A stretch of 64,000 nt of DNA from an uncultured Erythrobacter sp. (GTDB lineage: Bacteria; Pseudomonadota; Alphaproteobacteria; Sphingomonadales; Sphingomonadaceae), in contig CANLPY010000001.1 in NCBI GenBank assembly GCA_947493165.1, positions 1,774,501 to 1,838,500 on the forward strand, read 5' to 3'. Below, in pieces: positions 37,149 through 46,748 of this stretch. Position 1 is the stretch's first letter. Each line of letters starts with the position of its first letter. Below the pieces are notes generated by a model that saw only the letters and a program-made list of their open reading frames with translations, was not told the origin of the DNA and did not search any database. The position numbers were made by a program, and so were the translations under genes.

Positions 37149-39886
37149 CAATCAATCTCCAATTTCGTGCCGAGGATCGAATCCCAAGCGTTTGCAACCT
37201 CATGGCGCGCCTCGGCCAGATGTTGCAAGAGGTGGTCGTAGCTTTTCGCTTTGCAAGACCGCGCAAGCACCGCAGCGGCGGCCTGTGGCGGCTCCTTACC
37301 ATCAGGAGCAAGCAAACGTCCGGCGACGAGAATACGCGTCATTAGATCATACGCATTTATCAAGGAACGCGGGATAACGCCTCGCTCAGCGAGCATCGGC
37401 AAAGCTTCGGCGAAGTCAGGGTTCAGCGCCTCGCCATCACGCAATTGCAGGAAGTGTATTAGGAACTCATAATCGACCAAACCGCCGCGCAGGAGCTTTA
37501 CATCCAAAGGGCCGCGAGGCTTTTTATGCTCCGCCATTTCCGCGCGCATGGAGAGCACATTTTCGCACAGATCTTGCGGGTCGCGCGCCTTGCGCAGCAC
37601 GCTGGAAATGATCACATTCAAATCGCCGCGCGCTTCCGGAGTGCCGACCAAAACTCGCGCCCTCGCCAAGGCCATATGCTCCCATGTCCAGGCGGTCTCG
37701 CGCTGATACTTGGCAAAGGCGCTAAGAGAAACGGCGAGCGGCCCCTGATTGCCTTGTGGGCGCAATCGGGTGTCTACCTCGTAAAGCGCGCCCTGCGCTG
37801 TCGGCACGGACAGTGCAGCAGTTACCCGCGAGGCCAGACGGTTAAAATAAAGGCTCGCGCCAAGCGGCCTCTCGCCGTCCGATTCGGCGTTAAAGTCTCC
37901 TGAAAACAGATAGATAATGTCCAAGTCAGACGCATGGGTTAGCGCCCCGCCACCCAATCGCCCCAGCCCTAAAACGCAGATCTCGCTGCCCGCAATCTGG
38001 CCGTGCACACGGGCAAACTCCCGCCCCGCAGCCTCCACTGCCACATCCAACGCCGCCTCCGCCACACGCGACAGCGCCGCACCAATCGCCAGCGGGTCCG
38101 CCAGCCCCCCAATCAGCTGCACACCCAGTGCAAAGCGCGCCTCGCCCGTAATCACCCGGATGCAATCGAGCTGCGCCTCATAATCATCGCGCGCTGCCCC
38201 GCGCCGCATCCGCTCAGCAATCTGCACCGCTGACCCGGGCAGCTCCAACGCGCTTTCATCGATCAAAGCATCAAGCAATTCAGGCCGCCGGGCCAACTCA
38301 TCAGCCAGCATTGGCGAGAGCGTTAACGCACCCACCAATTGGTCAAGCAAACGCGGCCTCGCGGCAAGCAGATGGAAAAGGTTGATCGCCGACGGAGCGC
38401 CGGCCAGCAGACTCTCCCACCGCGTCAACGCACGCTGCGGGTCATCTGCCTTGGCAAGCGCATCAACCAATTTGGGTTGCAGAGCATCGAAAGCCGCCAG
38501 CGCCTCATTCGATCGCAAGCATTGGTAACGGCCATCGCGCCAATCCGAAATCCGTGCCGCAAGCCCATCAGGATCGGCAAAACCCAGATCCCCCAACCGC
38601 TCAGCCAGCTCAGGCTTTTGAGGCGCAACCGGAACAGGCGGCGCTGAACTCACCGCGTCCCCAATCAGCGCATCATAGGCCGCCCCGACTGCATCGGTGA
38701 TTGCTTGCAGCTCCGACACGAGAGCCGCGCCATCAGCCAGCCCATCGAGCCGCGCGACCCCTTCCAGCGCATCCCCGCTAGGCAGAACATGCGTCTGCCG
38801 GTCGCTCACCATTTGCAAGCGGTGCTCGATCACACGCAGGCGGCTGTAGGAGTTGCCGAGCATATCGGCGGTATCCGCATCAATTCGGCCCGATAACGCG
38901 AGTGCATCAAGCGCATCGCGCGTGCCTTTCACCCGCAGGCTGGCATCGCGCCCGCCATGGATCAGCTGATGCGTCTGCGCGTAAAACTCAATTTCGCGAA
39001 TACCGCCGCGACCGCGCTTTACATCAAAGCCGGGGCCGGGCTGTTGCGGGCCGTCATAATTCGCGCGGATTTGCGCGGTCAGCCGCCGGATCTCATCAAT
39101 CGCGCCAAAATTGAGCGCTTGCCGCCAGACAAACGGCTTCACTTCATCGAGAAACTTTTCGCCCGCCGCAATATCACCTGCCGCGGAGCGTGACCGGATA
39201 AAGGCCGCACGCTCCCACGCCAGCGCCGCACTTTGGTAATGCGATAACGCCGCCCCTTGCGATACCGCCAATGGTGTCACTTCGCTTGCTGGGCGCAATC
39301 GCAGATCGACCCGAAACGCAAAGCCTTCTGCCGTATTCTCGCCCAGCAATTTCACGACACCCCGGGCGTATCGCGCCGCCGCTTCGCCTGCATCATCGCT
39401 TGTCCGCCGCGGCAAGGTTTCGGGATCATAAAGCAGGATCGGGTCAATGTCGGAGGAATAGTTGAGTTCCTGCGCGCCCTGTTTGCCAAGCGCCAAAGCG
39501 TAAAATCCGCTCGGCGCTGCGCCCTCCACCCGGCCATCAATAACTTGAATGATGGCCCGGTGCAGCGCCCGGTCGGCGCAATCGGAAAGTTCGCGCATCA
39601 CGCGCTCCAGCGTGAAGGCTCCAGCCAAATCGCCAACGCCGAGCGCCACCGACAGGGCGATACGCTCACGCCGCAAGGCCGCGCTAAGGTCAGGCGCATC
39701 CTCTCCGGCTGCGCGGGCCCATTTGATCGCCGCTTCGCCATCACCGATTGCCAGCAGTGCGCTGAGAGCAGGCATCCTATCCAGCCCGCGCGCAAGAAAC
39801 GGGGCATGAGCCCGCGCTCGCGCAAGGGCGCCGTCCCAATCCGGCGCTATTACATCTTGCCTGCCAGTTTCCATACCGCGTTCCAT
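37148..39886 (-). CDS. glnE: Glutamine synthetase adenylyltransferase/adenylyl-removing enzyme
   Basis: A 912-residue two-headed enzyme. The N-terminal nucleotidyltransferase domain (deadenylylating half) carries LGKQGAQELNYSSDIDPILLYD, and the C-terminal adenylylating half carries LGLGRLGGGALTHASDLDIIYLF, each with its SxxD metal-binding pair; GRGGIREIEFYAQ and LLRGGLVDYEFLI are the linked helical motifs. It sets the activity of glutamine synthetase according to nitrogen status through PII. Starts at 39886 or 39874 are both possible; the open frame up to 40021 would cross the divergent M28 gene. It is followed by bcp with a one-base overlap. Confidence 0.95.
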   Translation of the reverse strand: MERGMETGRQDVIAPDWDGALARARAHAPFLARGLDRMPALSALLAIGDGEAAIKWARAAGEDAPDLSAALRRERIALSVALGVGDLAGAFTLERVMRELSDCADRALHRAIIQVIDGRVEGAAPSGFYALALGKQGAQELNYSSDIDPILLYDPETLPRRTSDDAGEAAARYARGVVKLLGENTAEGFAFRVDLRLRPASEVTPLAVSQGAALSHYQSAALAWERAAFIRSRSAAGDIAAGEKFLDEVKPFVWRQALNFGAIDEIRRLTAQIRANYDGPQQPGPGFDVKRGRGGIREIEFYAQTHQLIHGGRDASLRVKGTRDALDALALSGRIDADTADMLGNSYSRLRVIEHRLQMVSDRQTHVLPSGDALEGVARLDGLADGAALVSELQAITDAVGAAYDALIGDAVSSAPPVPVAPQKPELAERLGDLGFADPDGLAARISDWRDGRYQCLRSNEALAAFDALQPKLVDALAKADDPQRALTRWESLLAGAPSAINLFHLLAARPRLLDQLVGALTLSPMLADELARRPELLDALIDESALELPGSAVQIAERMRRGAARDDYEAQLDCIRVITGEARFALGVQLIGGLADPLAIGAALSRVAEAALDVAVEAAGREFARVHGQIAGSEICVLGLGRLGGGALTHASDLDIIYLFSGDFNAESDGERPLGASLYFNRLASRVTAALSVPTAQGALYEVDTRLRPQGNQGPLAVSLSAFAKYQRETAWTWEHMALARARVLVGTPEARGDLNVIISSVLRKARDPQDLCENVLSMRAEMAEHKKPRGPLDVKLLRGGLVDYEFLIHFLQLRDGEALNPDFAEALPMLAERGVIPRSLINAYDLMTRILVAGRLLAPDGKEPPQAAAAVLARSCKAKSYDHLLQHLAEARHEVANAWDSILGTKLEID

Positions 39887-40009
39887 GCCGCGCCTGCCGC
39901 ACGCTCGCAAGACGGCTTGAACGTAAGCCCGCGCGGCATCACGTCTTGCGGGCAGCCCCGCGCTCTGCAAAGAAGCTCGCATAATTTTGGACGAGAGGGA
40001 TTTTCTCAA

Positions 40010-41719
40010 ATGATCAAACAAGCAATTAAGCTTGGCACATTGGCTGCGGGCGCACTGGCGCTTACCGCATGTGATGCAATGCCTTCGCTTAGCGGCGGCG
40101 ATGATGCGGCTGCGCTAGACATTCCTGAAGTGGCAGCGGGCGAATTGTCCGAAGACACGATGAAGGACATTACTCGCGAGCTTTCCAGCGACGAATTTGA
40201 AGGCCGGATGCCGGGCACCAAAGGCGAGGAATTGACCGTTGCCTTACTGACCGAACGGTTCGAGGCTGCGGGCCTTCAACCGGGCAATGGCGATAGCTGG
40301 GTTCAGCAAGTGCCGCTGATCGAGATTACGGGCAAAAACTTTGCCCCGCTCACCATCACCAATGGCGAAACCGATCTGGCCTATGACTTTGGCAGTGAAT
40401 GGGTCGGCGTGACCTATCGCGAAGACGCGCAGACGCAACTCGCGAACAGCGAATTGGTGTTCGTCGGATACGGTATCAACGCGCCAGAGCGTGACTGGAA
40501 CGATTACGAAGGCGTCGATGTAACGGGCAAGACCGTGGTCGTGCTGGTCAACGATCCCGACTATGAAACCGACGGTCTAGAAGGCAAATTCAATGGCCGC
40601 GCCATGACGTTCTATGGCCGTTGGACTTACAAGTATGAAGAGGCCGCTCGGCAAGGTGCAGCGGGCGTGTTGATCGTCCACGATACAGAACCTGCCAGCT
40701 ATGGCTGGAACGTGGTCGAAAGCAGTTGGTCTGGCCCGCAAGCCTATGCCGCGCGCGGCGACAACCCGCCGCCGCTCACCACTATGAATGGCTGGGTGCA
40801 AAATGAAGTGGCTCGTGAAATCCTCGCCGCTGCTGGTCAAGATCTCGACGCGCTGACCGAAGCGGCGAAGACGGAGGAATTTGAAGCGGTTGAGCTTGGC
40901 ATGACCGCATCCACCAGCTTTCAAAGCGACATTCGCACGTTTGAATCGCAAAATGTGATCGGCATTCTTCCGGGCAGCGAGGCGCCCGACGAATATGTCA
41001 TTCACACCGCGCACTGGGATCATCTTGGCCGCTGTAAACCAGCCCCAGATGGCGATGACATTTGCAATGGAGCGGTCGATAACGCCACGGGCACAGCGGC
41101 GCTCGTCGCCTTGGCGGAAGCCCATGCAAAGGCAGGCACGCCCAAGCGCAGCCTCGTGTTCCTAGCGGTGACAGCGGAAGAATCCGGTCTGCTCGGCGCG
41201 TATTACTATGCCTCCAACCCAGTCTATCCATTGGATCAGACGGTTGGCGGTATTAATATGGACGCCTTCCAAGTCGCTGGCCCAGCCAAGGACGTGACTG
41301 TGGTTGGCCCAGGCAAATCGCAACTCGACCTGTTCATGGAGGCCGCTCTGGTTGCCGATGGCCGCACCGCGACGCCCAATCCGAAACCGGAAGCAGGCTA
41401 TTATTACCGCTCTGACCACTTTGCTTTTGCCAAGCAGGGCGTGCCAATGCTCTATATCGACGGCGGTGAAGACCTCGTCGAAGGCGGAACCGCTGCTGGC
41501 GCTGCGGTGGCGAAGGACTATACCGAGAACCGCTATCACGGGCCGAAAGACGAGTTCAACGAAGAGTGGGACTGGTCTGGCGTGATGGGCGATTTGCAAT
41601 TGTTCTATCGTATCGGCCGGATGATGGCGGAAAGCAGCAGCTGGCCAAACTGGAACGAGGGTGACGAGTTCAAAGCCACCCGTGATGAAAGCTGCGCCAG
41701 CGCCGAAAAAGGCTGCTGA
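40010..41719 (+). CDS. M28 family zinc aminopeptidase, lipoprotein
   Basis: A 569-residue protein with a signal peptide and lipobox LTAC (Cys21). A protease-associated (PA) domain (about 150-300) interrupts the M28 catalytic domain, whose zinc ligands are visible: HTAHWDHLG, the NGAVDNATGTAAL Asp, the AEESGLLGAYYY Glu pair, INMDAF, and the final YYRSDHFAFAKQGVP His. It cleaves N-terminal residues from peptides, probably at the cell envelope. The ATG at 40010 follows GAGAGGGA; the frame upstream of it is long but antisense to glnE and carries no signal. It is divergent from glnE. Confidence 0.93.
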   Translation: MIKQAIKLGTLAAGALALTACDAMPSLSGGDDAAALDIPEVAAGELSEDTMKDITRELSSDEFEGRMPGTKGEELTVALLTERFEAAGLQPGNGDSWVQQVPLIEITGKNFAPLTITNGETDLAYDFGSEWVGVTYREDAQTQLANSELVFVGYGINAPERDWNDYEGVDVTGKTVVVLVNDPDYETDGLEGKFNGRAMTFYGRWTYKYEEAARQGAAGVLIVHDTEPASYGWNVVESSWSGPQAYAARGDNPPPLTTMNGWVQNEVAREILAAAGQDLDALTEAAKTEEFEAVELGMTASTSFQSDIRTFESQNVIGILPGSEAPDEYVIHTAHWDHLGRCKPAPDGDDICNGAVDNATGTAALVALAEAHAKAGTPKRSLVFLAVTAEESGLLGAYYYASNPVYPLDQTVGGINMDAFQVAGPAKDVTVVGPGKSQLDLFMEAALVADGRTATPNPKPEAGYYYRSDHFAFAKQGVPMLYIDGGEDLVEGGTAAGAAVAKDYTENRYHGPKDEFNEEWDWSGVMGDLQLFYRIGRMMAESSSWPNWNEGDEFKATRDESCASAEKGC

Positions 41720-41756
41720 GCTTTCAGCGCGCTGACTGACTAGCGAGAGCCGGTCC

Positions 41757-42746
41757 ATGTCTGTTTTTATGCCGCCAGAATGGGCGCCGCAGGAATGGTT
41801 GTGGATCGGCTTTCCGCATTCTGAGCCGGAATGGCAGGGCCTGCTGGGCCGCGCTCAAGAACAGATTGCAGCCTTTGCCAATGCGGTGGCGGAGAGCGGG
41901 CAAGATGTACGTTTGCTAGTGCGCGATAAGGCGAATGAAGCGCGTGCGCGGGGTCTGGTTTCAGGCGCGGTGACGCTGGAACAGCGCGTTTTTGGCGACG
42001 TTTGGCTGCGCGATACTGGACCGCTGGTGATGTTTGAAGAAGGTGCGCGGACCGCGCGCCGGTTTGCCTTCAACGGCTGGGGCGGCAAATATGAAATGCC
42101 GGGTGATGAGAGCATTGGCGCCGAATTAGCGAGCGATGCTGGCCTGCCGCTCGAAACGTCGCCGATGGTGCTTGAGGGCGGCGCGGTCGATGGCGATGGC
42201 ACTGGCCTTGTCGCGACGACCGAGCAATGTCTGCTCAACCCCAACCGCAATCCGGATATGAGCCGGGCCGAGATTGAGGCGGAGCTGAAACGCACACTTG
42301 GCTTTGACCGAATGCTGTGGCTGGGTGAGGGCTTAGTGAATGATCACACCGATGGTCATGTCGATAACCTCGCGCGGTTCGTTGCACCGAACAGGCTGGT
42401 GATGGCCCATGCGACCGGCGATGGTGATCCTAATGCTCACGTCTATGCCGATGCGAAGGCCCGCGCCGAAACTTTCGGGGTCGAGGTGGTCACGATCCCC
42501 TCACCCGGATTGGTCATGCGCGATGGCGCGGTTGAACCGGCAAGTTACGTCAATTTCGCGATTACCTCGTATCTGGTGGCGGTGCCGACATTCGGTTCGC
42601 CGCATGATGAGGCAGGGGTGGCGGCGATTGCAGCGCTCTTCCCGGATCGCGAGACCGTCGGCCTGCCCGCAGATGCCGTTCTAACGGGCGGCGGCGGATT
42701 TCATTGCGCCAGCCAGCAAATGCCCGCTGATTTCGCCTCAAATTAA
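41757..42746 (+). CDS. Agmatine deiminase family protein
   Basis: A 329-residue guanidine-modifying enzyme. The motifs VFGDVWLRDTGPLVMF, TTEQCLLNPNRNPDMS, VNDHTDGHVDNLARF and the catalytic Cys317 in TGGGGFHCASQQ are all present. The family hydrolyses agmatine to N-carbamoylputrescine and ammonia, part of arginine-to-putrescine conversion. The usual partner, N-carbamoylputrescine amidase, is not next to it. It lies 37 bases downstream of the M28 aminopeptidase and could be co-transcribed. Confidence 0.92.
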   Translation: MSVFMPPEWAPQEWLWIGFPHSEPEWQGLLGRAQEQIAAFANAVAESGQDVRLLVRDKANEARARGLVSGAVTLEQRVFGDVWLRDTGPLVMFEEGARTARRFAFNGWGGKYEMPGDESIGAELASDAGLPLETSPMVLEGGAVDGDGTGLVATTEQCLLNPNRNPDMSRAEIEAELKRTLGFDRMLWLGEGLVNDHTDGHVDNLARFVAPNRLVMAHATGDGDPNAHVYADAKARAETFGVEVVTIPSPGLVMRDGAVEPASYVNFAITSYLVAVPTFGSPHDEAGVAAIAALFPDRETVGLPADAVLTGGGGFHCASQQMPADFASN

Positions 42747-42793
42747 AGTTAATCTTAACCGCTCGTTAGCTTTTGCCCGCGACATTGCCCGCT

Positions 42794-42919
42794 ATGAGCA
42801 AAGCCATCGCCATGACCCGCAGCACCGTCCTCAGCCGATCGGTTGAGCTGACCCGCACCGTCATCGTGCTTGCTTGCGGGGCCGCGCTGATTTTCGCCGG
42901 CCAGCCAACACCGCTCTAA
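42794..42919 (+). CDS. Possible 41-residue membrane peptide
   Basis: A short ORF, ATG at 42794, stop TAA at 42917. The product has a basic N-terminal part and one hydrophobic helix (TVIVLACGAALIFAG), so it could be a small membrane protein. No Shine-Dalgarno is obvious. It lies between the agmatine deiminase and DUF1223 genes, in a 247-base gap. I do not recognise it. Confidence 0.35.
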   Translation: MSKAIAMTRSTVLSRSVELTRTVIVLACGAALIFAGQPTPL

Positions 42920-42960
42920 ACCCTCACATTTGTAACCGAGCCGCGCCTGCGCGCGAACTC

Positions 42961-42979
42961 TCAAACACAGTCTGTTTGA
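42961..42979. promoter_or_regulatory. Inverted repeat just upstream of the DUF1223 gene
   Basis: TCAAACA (42961-42967) and TGTTTGA (42973-42979) are exact reverse complements separated by 5 bases. It ends 14 bases before the ATG at 42994, a position for an operator or for an RNA hairpin near the ribosome site. Confidence 0.4.
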
Positions 42980-42993
42980 ACAAAGTGGTGCGC

Positions 42994-43752
42994 ATGTCCA
43001 AAACCCTCCTCGCAATCGTCGCTGGCGCTGTGGCGCTTGCATTCTCTTTGATGAGCACCGTCAATGGCGGACCAGCGCGCGCCGCGCCTGAACAGACCGG
43101 CTCTTTGGGTGAGCCTGTTCTGCTAGAGCTGTTCACCAGCCAAGGCTGTTCATCCTGCCCCCCAGCCGACCGACTCTCAGCCAAGCTGGCCCGCGAACCC
43201 GGCCTTGTCGTGATTGCGCGTCCCGTGACTTATTGGGACCGCTTGGGTTGGAAAGACACGCTCGCCCGTGAGGGCAATACGCGTCTGCAACGCGATTATG
43301 CCCGGCAAGTCATCGCTGGGTATAACGGCGTCTACACCCCGCAATTCGTGGTCGATGGGAAGCTGGGCGAAGTTGGCTCTCGAGAAGGGCGGACGCGGCG
43401 CCATATTGCCCTTGCGCGAGGCGCGCAGAACGCGGCAATCCGCATCACCAAAGCGCAAAACGGAGACTATGGCATCGGACTTGGCGGTGAAGCACGCCAA
43501 CCAGCGGAATTGTGGCTGCTGGCCATCTCCAGTCAAGAGGAAGTCGCGATTGGCCGGGGCGAGAATAACGGGCGCACCATCACTTACACCAATGTCTTGT
43601 TGGACGAGACCCGCATCGCCCGTTGGAATGGCGGCCAAGCCAGCCATATCCTGCGCTCCAACAAGATGCTGCATAGCCGCGCAGACAAATATGCGCTGGT
43701 GCTGCGCGAACCCAATGGCGGCAATGTTCTGGCCGCGCGCTGGGTAAACTAG
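42994..43752 (+). CDS. DUF1223 family thioredoxin-fold secreted protein
   Basis: A 252-residue protein with a signal peptide (5-30). The sequence PVLLELFTSQGCSSCPPADR (Cys52 and Cys55) is the DUF1223 hallmark, a thioredoxin-like CxxC. VTYWDRLGWKDTLA and GVYTPQFVVDGK follow, as usual. The family is thought to act in periplasmic redox, but no substrate is known. The ATG at 42994 begins the signal peptide; a longer frame from 42874 is out of register with it. It ends 4 bases into the converging TauE/SafE gene. Confidence 0.9.
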   Translation: MSKTLLAIVAGAVALAFSLMSTVNGGPARAAPEQTGSLGEPVLLELFTSQGCSSCPPADRLSAKLAREPGLVVIARPVTYWDRLGWKDTLAREGNTRLQRDYARQVIAGYNGVYTPQFVVDGKLGEVGSREGRTRRHIALARGAQNAAIRITKAQNGDYGIGLGGEARQPAELWLLAISSQEEVAIGRGENNGRTITYTNVLLDETRIARWNGGQASHILRSNKMLHSRADKYALVLREPNGGNVLAARWVN

Positions 43753-44492
43753 AACAACCGCGCGAGCGATCCCGCTGTGGCGGCAAGCAGCACCGCTCCG
43801 GTAAACAACCGCCATGCCGTATCGCTGATCTTGCCCGCGGCTAGGCCGCCCACCCAATTGCCCAGAATAACTGCTGGGAACAGGCAGGCCGACAGCAAGA
43901 TTATCCTTTGATCGACCGCGCCAATCGCAAATCCGGACACAATCGCCGCCGATGATGCCACGGTAAAGATCAGCAACATGGACGGCTTAGCTATCGTCTT
44001 GGGGATAGCCCGGCCGACATAGTAGGGAACAACGGGCGGGCCGGGCATCCCCGCAAAACCGGTCAATATCCCGCTCGCAATTCCAGTAATCCCTGTCTGC
44101 GCAGGCCCCGGCACATCCGCTGGCCTTTCCGGCAAAAGGAACAGCCCGAATGCCACCACGGCGACCACTGCGATCAACAATCGCGCCAAGTCAGGCGGCG
44201 TGACGGACAGCAGTATCAGCCCCGGCGCAGTCGTCAGAACCACCAAACCGCTGATCACCCAAGCAGATTTCTCTGCCCCGCGCACAAGCCGCCTTATCTC
44301 CAGCAATCCGATGAACAGCATCAGGAAATTGGCAATCATAACCGCTTCAACCGGGGTTAGCGCGAGCGCCAAAACCGGCACAAGCAAGATCGCCAAGCCA
44401 AACCCAGCCAGCCCGCGCACAAATGACGCAGCCAAGGTTGTGATCAGCGCTACCGCAATCTGAATTGCGGTTAGTCCCGCGATCCATTCCAT
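43749..44492 (-). CDS. TauE/SafE family sulfite/organic anion exporter
   Basis: A 247-residue polytopic membrane protein with seven to eight predicted helices. The duplicated motif is visible: FVRGLAGFGLAILLVPVLAL at the N-terminus and ILTGFAGMPGPPVVPYYVG in the second half. The family moves sulfite, sulfoacetate or similar anions; the real substrate is unknown. The start ATG at 44492 is 8 bases from the end of thrS on the same strand, so it may be co-transcribed with thrS. Confidence 0.88.
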   Translation of the reverse strand: MEWIAGLTAIQIAVALITTLAASFVRGLAGFGLAILLVPVLALALTPVEAVMIANFLMLFIGLLEIRRLVRGAEKSAWVISGLVVLTTAPGLILLSVTPPDLARLLIAVVAVVAFGLFLLPERPADVPGPAQTGITGIASGILTGFAGMPGPPVVPYYVGRAIPKTIAKPSMLLIFTVASSAAIVSGFAIGAVDQRIILLSACLFPAVILGNWVGGLAAGKISDTAWRLFTGAVLLAATAGSLARLF

Positions 44493-44499
44493 AGCGCGG

Positions 44500-46527
44500 T
44501 CAGATCAAATCAGGCGGCGTCGCAGCCTTAGTGATTAGAGCCAGCGCATCGTCAACTGAAAGCACTTGCTGCTCTTTCTCACCCAAAGTGCGCAGCGCAA
44601 CTGTGCCCTCTTCCTGCTCGCGCTTACCGACGACCAGCATGTAGGGAATTTTAGCCAGCGAATGCTCGCGCACCTTGAAGTTAATCTTCTCATTGCGAAG
44701 GTCAGATTTGACGCGCAGGCCCGCCGCCTGCAGTTTCGCCAGAACCTCACCAGCATAGCCATCAATGTCCGACACAATCGGCGCAACAACCGCTTGTTCT
44801 GGCGCTAGCCAAGCCGGCAGTCGTCCAGCGTAATGCTCGATCAGAATCCCGATAAACCGCTCATAAGAACCGAAAATCGCGCGGTGCAGCATGACGGGGC
44901 GATGCTTGCCGCCATCCTCACCTATATAGGTCGCATCAAGCCGTTCAGGCAGCACGCGATCTCCTTGGATCGTGCCGACTTGCCAGGTGCGGCCAATCGC
45001 ATCGGTCAGGTGCCATTCCAGCTTTGGCGCATAAAACGCGCCTTCACCCGGTAGCTCTTCCCAGCCGAACTCTTCGTTCATCATGCCCGCATCTTTTACA
45101 GCGTCGCGCAATTCCTGCTCAGCCTTGTCCCAATCAGCATCACTGCCCAACCGTTTTTCTGGGCGTAGCGCGAGTTTGATCGAAAATTTGAAACCGAAAT
45201 CCTCATAAACGTCGGCTGCCAGCTTACAGAATTTGCGCACTTCCTCGACCACTTGGTCTTCTGTGCAAAAGATATGCGCATCATCCTGAGTGAACTGACG
45301 CACGCGCATTAAGCCGTGCAGCGCGCCATGCGGTTCATTCCGGTGGCAGCAGCCCATTTCGCCCAGCCGGATCGGCAGGTCGCGGTAGCTGGTAATGCCC
45401 TGCTTAAACACCAGCACGTGGGCCGGGCAGTTCATCGGCTTGATCGCCATCCAGTCGGCGTCATTCTCAACCGCTGGTGTGGCCGGGCCGTCGCCATCTT
45501 CGTCCACTTCGGGGACCATATCAGGCACGGCAAACATGTTTTCAGCATATTTGCCCCAGTGGCCGGATTGCTCCCACTGGCGAATATCCATCAGCTGCGG
45601 CGTTTTGATTTCACGGTATCCGCCGCCGTCCATCTTGCGGCGCATATAGGCCTCTAGCCCCCGCCAGATCATATAGCCTTTGGGATGCCAGAAGACGCTG
45701 CCGTGCGCCTCTTCCTGAAGGTGGAACAGATCCAACTCGCGGCCCAGCTTGCGGTGATCGCGCTTGGCCGCTTCCTCCAGATTATGGAGGTGTGTTTTAA
45801 GCTGCTTCTTGTTGAGCCAGCCGGTTCCGTAAATCCGCGTCAGCTGCGCGTTACGCTGATCGCCGCGCCAATAAGCGCCAGCAACGCGCATGAGTTTAAA
45901 TGCCTGCGGATCGAGCTTGCCGGTTGAGGCCAGATGCGGCCCGCGGCACATATCCAGCCATGCGCCTTCGCTGCCCGGTTCGCCCGACCAATAAACCGTC
46001 AGTTCTTCATTTTCGGGCAGCTCCTGCGCCCATTCGGCCTTAAATGCCTCGCCTTCGGACGACCATTTTTCGATCAGGTCCGCGCGCGACCAAACCTCTC
46101 GCACGAGGGGCTTATCCGCCTTGATAATCTCTCGCATTTTCTCTTCGATCGCGGGCAAGTCTTCGCTGCTAAACGGTTCGCGAGAGGCAGGCGCCATCAC
46201 GTCATAGTAAAAGCCATCATCAGTCGCCGGGCCAAAGGTGATCTGCGTGCCGGGATAAAGCGCCTGCACCGCCTCAGCCAGAACATGCGCGAAATCGTGC
46301 CGCGCGAGTTCCAGCGCGTCTGCTTCGTCGCGGGCGGTGATCAGCTCCAGCTCAGCATCGCCATCAAACGGGCGGCCAATGTCGCGCACTTCGCCGTTTA
46401 CGCGCGCGGCCAGCGCAGCCTTGGCAAGGCCGGGGCCAATCGCGGCGGCAACATCATGCGGGGTGGAGCCCACGGGCATCTCGCGAGAGGAGCCATCGGG
46501 CAGGCTGATTTTGAGCAATTCGGTCAT
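44500..46527 (-). CDS. thrS: Threonyl-tRNA synthetase
   Basis: A 675-residue class II synthetase. The N-terminal TGS domain ([17 protein letters not shown]), the editing domain with the HxxxH-type motif ([18 protein letters not shown]) and CRGPHL, the catalytic core with zinc ligands ([13 protein letters not shown] and later [26 protein letters not shown]), and the C-terminal anticodon-binding domain are complete. It charges tRNA-Thr and clears mischarged Ser. The ATG at 46527 is the natural start. About 140 bases upstream on the same strand is a leader peptide with eight Thr codons, so expression is likely to respond to threonyl-tRNA. Confidence 0.97.
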   Translation of the reverse strand: MTELLKISLPDGSSREMPVGSTPHDVAAAIGPGLAKAALAARVNGEVRDIGRPFDGDAELELITARDEADALELARHDFAHVLAEAVQALYPGTQITFGPATDDGFYYDVMAPASREPFSSEDLPAIEEKMREIIKADKPLVREVWSRADLIEKWSSEGEAFKAEWAQELPENEELTVYWSGEPGSEGAWLDMCRGPHLASTGKLDPQAFKLMRVAGAYWRGDQRNAQLTRIYGTGWLNKKQLKTHLHNLEEAAKRDHRKLGRELDLFHLQEEAHGSVFWHPKGYMIWRGLEAYMRRKMDGGGYREIKTPQLMDIRQWEQSGHWGKYAENMFAVPDMVPEVDEDGDGPATPAVENDADWMAIKPMNCPAHVLVFKQGITSYRDLPIRLGEMGCCHRNEPHGALHGLMRVRQFTQDDAHIFCTEDQVVEEVRKFCKLAADVYEDFGFKFSIKLALRPEKRLGSDADWDKAEQELRDAVKDAGMMNEEFGWEELPGEGAFYAPKLEWHLTDAIGRTWQVGTIQGDRVLPERLDATYIGEDGGKHRPVMLHRAIFGSYERFIGILIEHYAGRLPAWLAPEQAVVAPIVSDIDGYAGEVLAKLQAAGLRVKSDLRNEKINFKVREHSLAKIPYMLVVGKREQEEGTVALRTLGEKEQQVLSVDDALALITKAATPPDLI

Positions 46528-46620
46528 CAAATTCGTCCGTCTTATTTGCGCGGGCCCCATCACACAGACACGCGCGCTTGAATAGCGGTGTCTTGGGTTT
46601 CTCAAGTTTGCGGGAAGCTG

Positions 46621-46704
46621 ACACCGTGCCGCCCGAAACCGAAAGTTCGGGGCGCGGTGTGTGGCTGGATTAGACCAACAGCAACCGGCCCCGGAAATCC
46701 GGGG
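46621..46704 (-). promoter_or_regulatory. Candidate threonine attenuator before thrS
   Basis: On the minus strand three mutually exclusive pairings are visible. CCCCGG (46704-46699) pairs with CCGGGG (46694-46689), just after the Thr codons. CGGGGC (46693-46688) can instead pair with GCCCCG (46653-46648). GCCCCGAA (46653-46646) can instead pair with TTCGGGC (46637-46631, one bulged C), inside the closing stem ACACCG (46660-46655)/CGGTGT (46626-46621). This is the pause/antiterminator/terminator order of attenuators, though no U-tract follows the last hairpin. Confidence 0.65.
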
Positions 46705-46741
46705 TGGTGGTAGTGGTGGTGGTCGTCACACGGTTGGCCAT
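46670..46741 (-). CDS. Threonine-rich leader peptide of thrS
   Basis: A 23-residue ORF too short for usual gene calls: MANRV, then eight consecutive Thr codons (ACG, ACC x3, ACT, ACC x3), then [10 protein letters not shown] and TAA. The run of codons for the amino acid that thrS handles, together with the exclusive hairpins after it and a well-placed promoter, identifies a transcription-attenuation leader. Ribosome stalling at low threonyl-tRNA would favour the antiterminator and raise thrS expression. The promoter (-10 at 46754-46749) puts the transcription start at or within a base of the AUG, so the leader mRNA is probably leaderless, as known for Sinorhizobium trpL. Confidence 0.78.
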   Translation of the reverse strand: MANRVTTTTTTTTPDFRGRLLLV

Positions 46742-46748
46742 GACCGCA

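Noticed and set aside
39257..40009. A 250-codon open frame upstream of and in frame with the M28 lipoprotein gene
   Set aside because: It is antisense to glnE, has Arg/Pro/Cys-rich shadow composition, and the proper start with signal peptide and ribosome site is at 40010.
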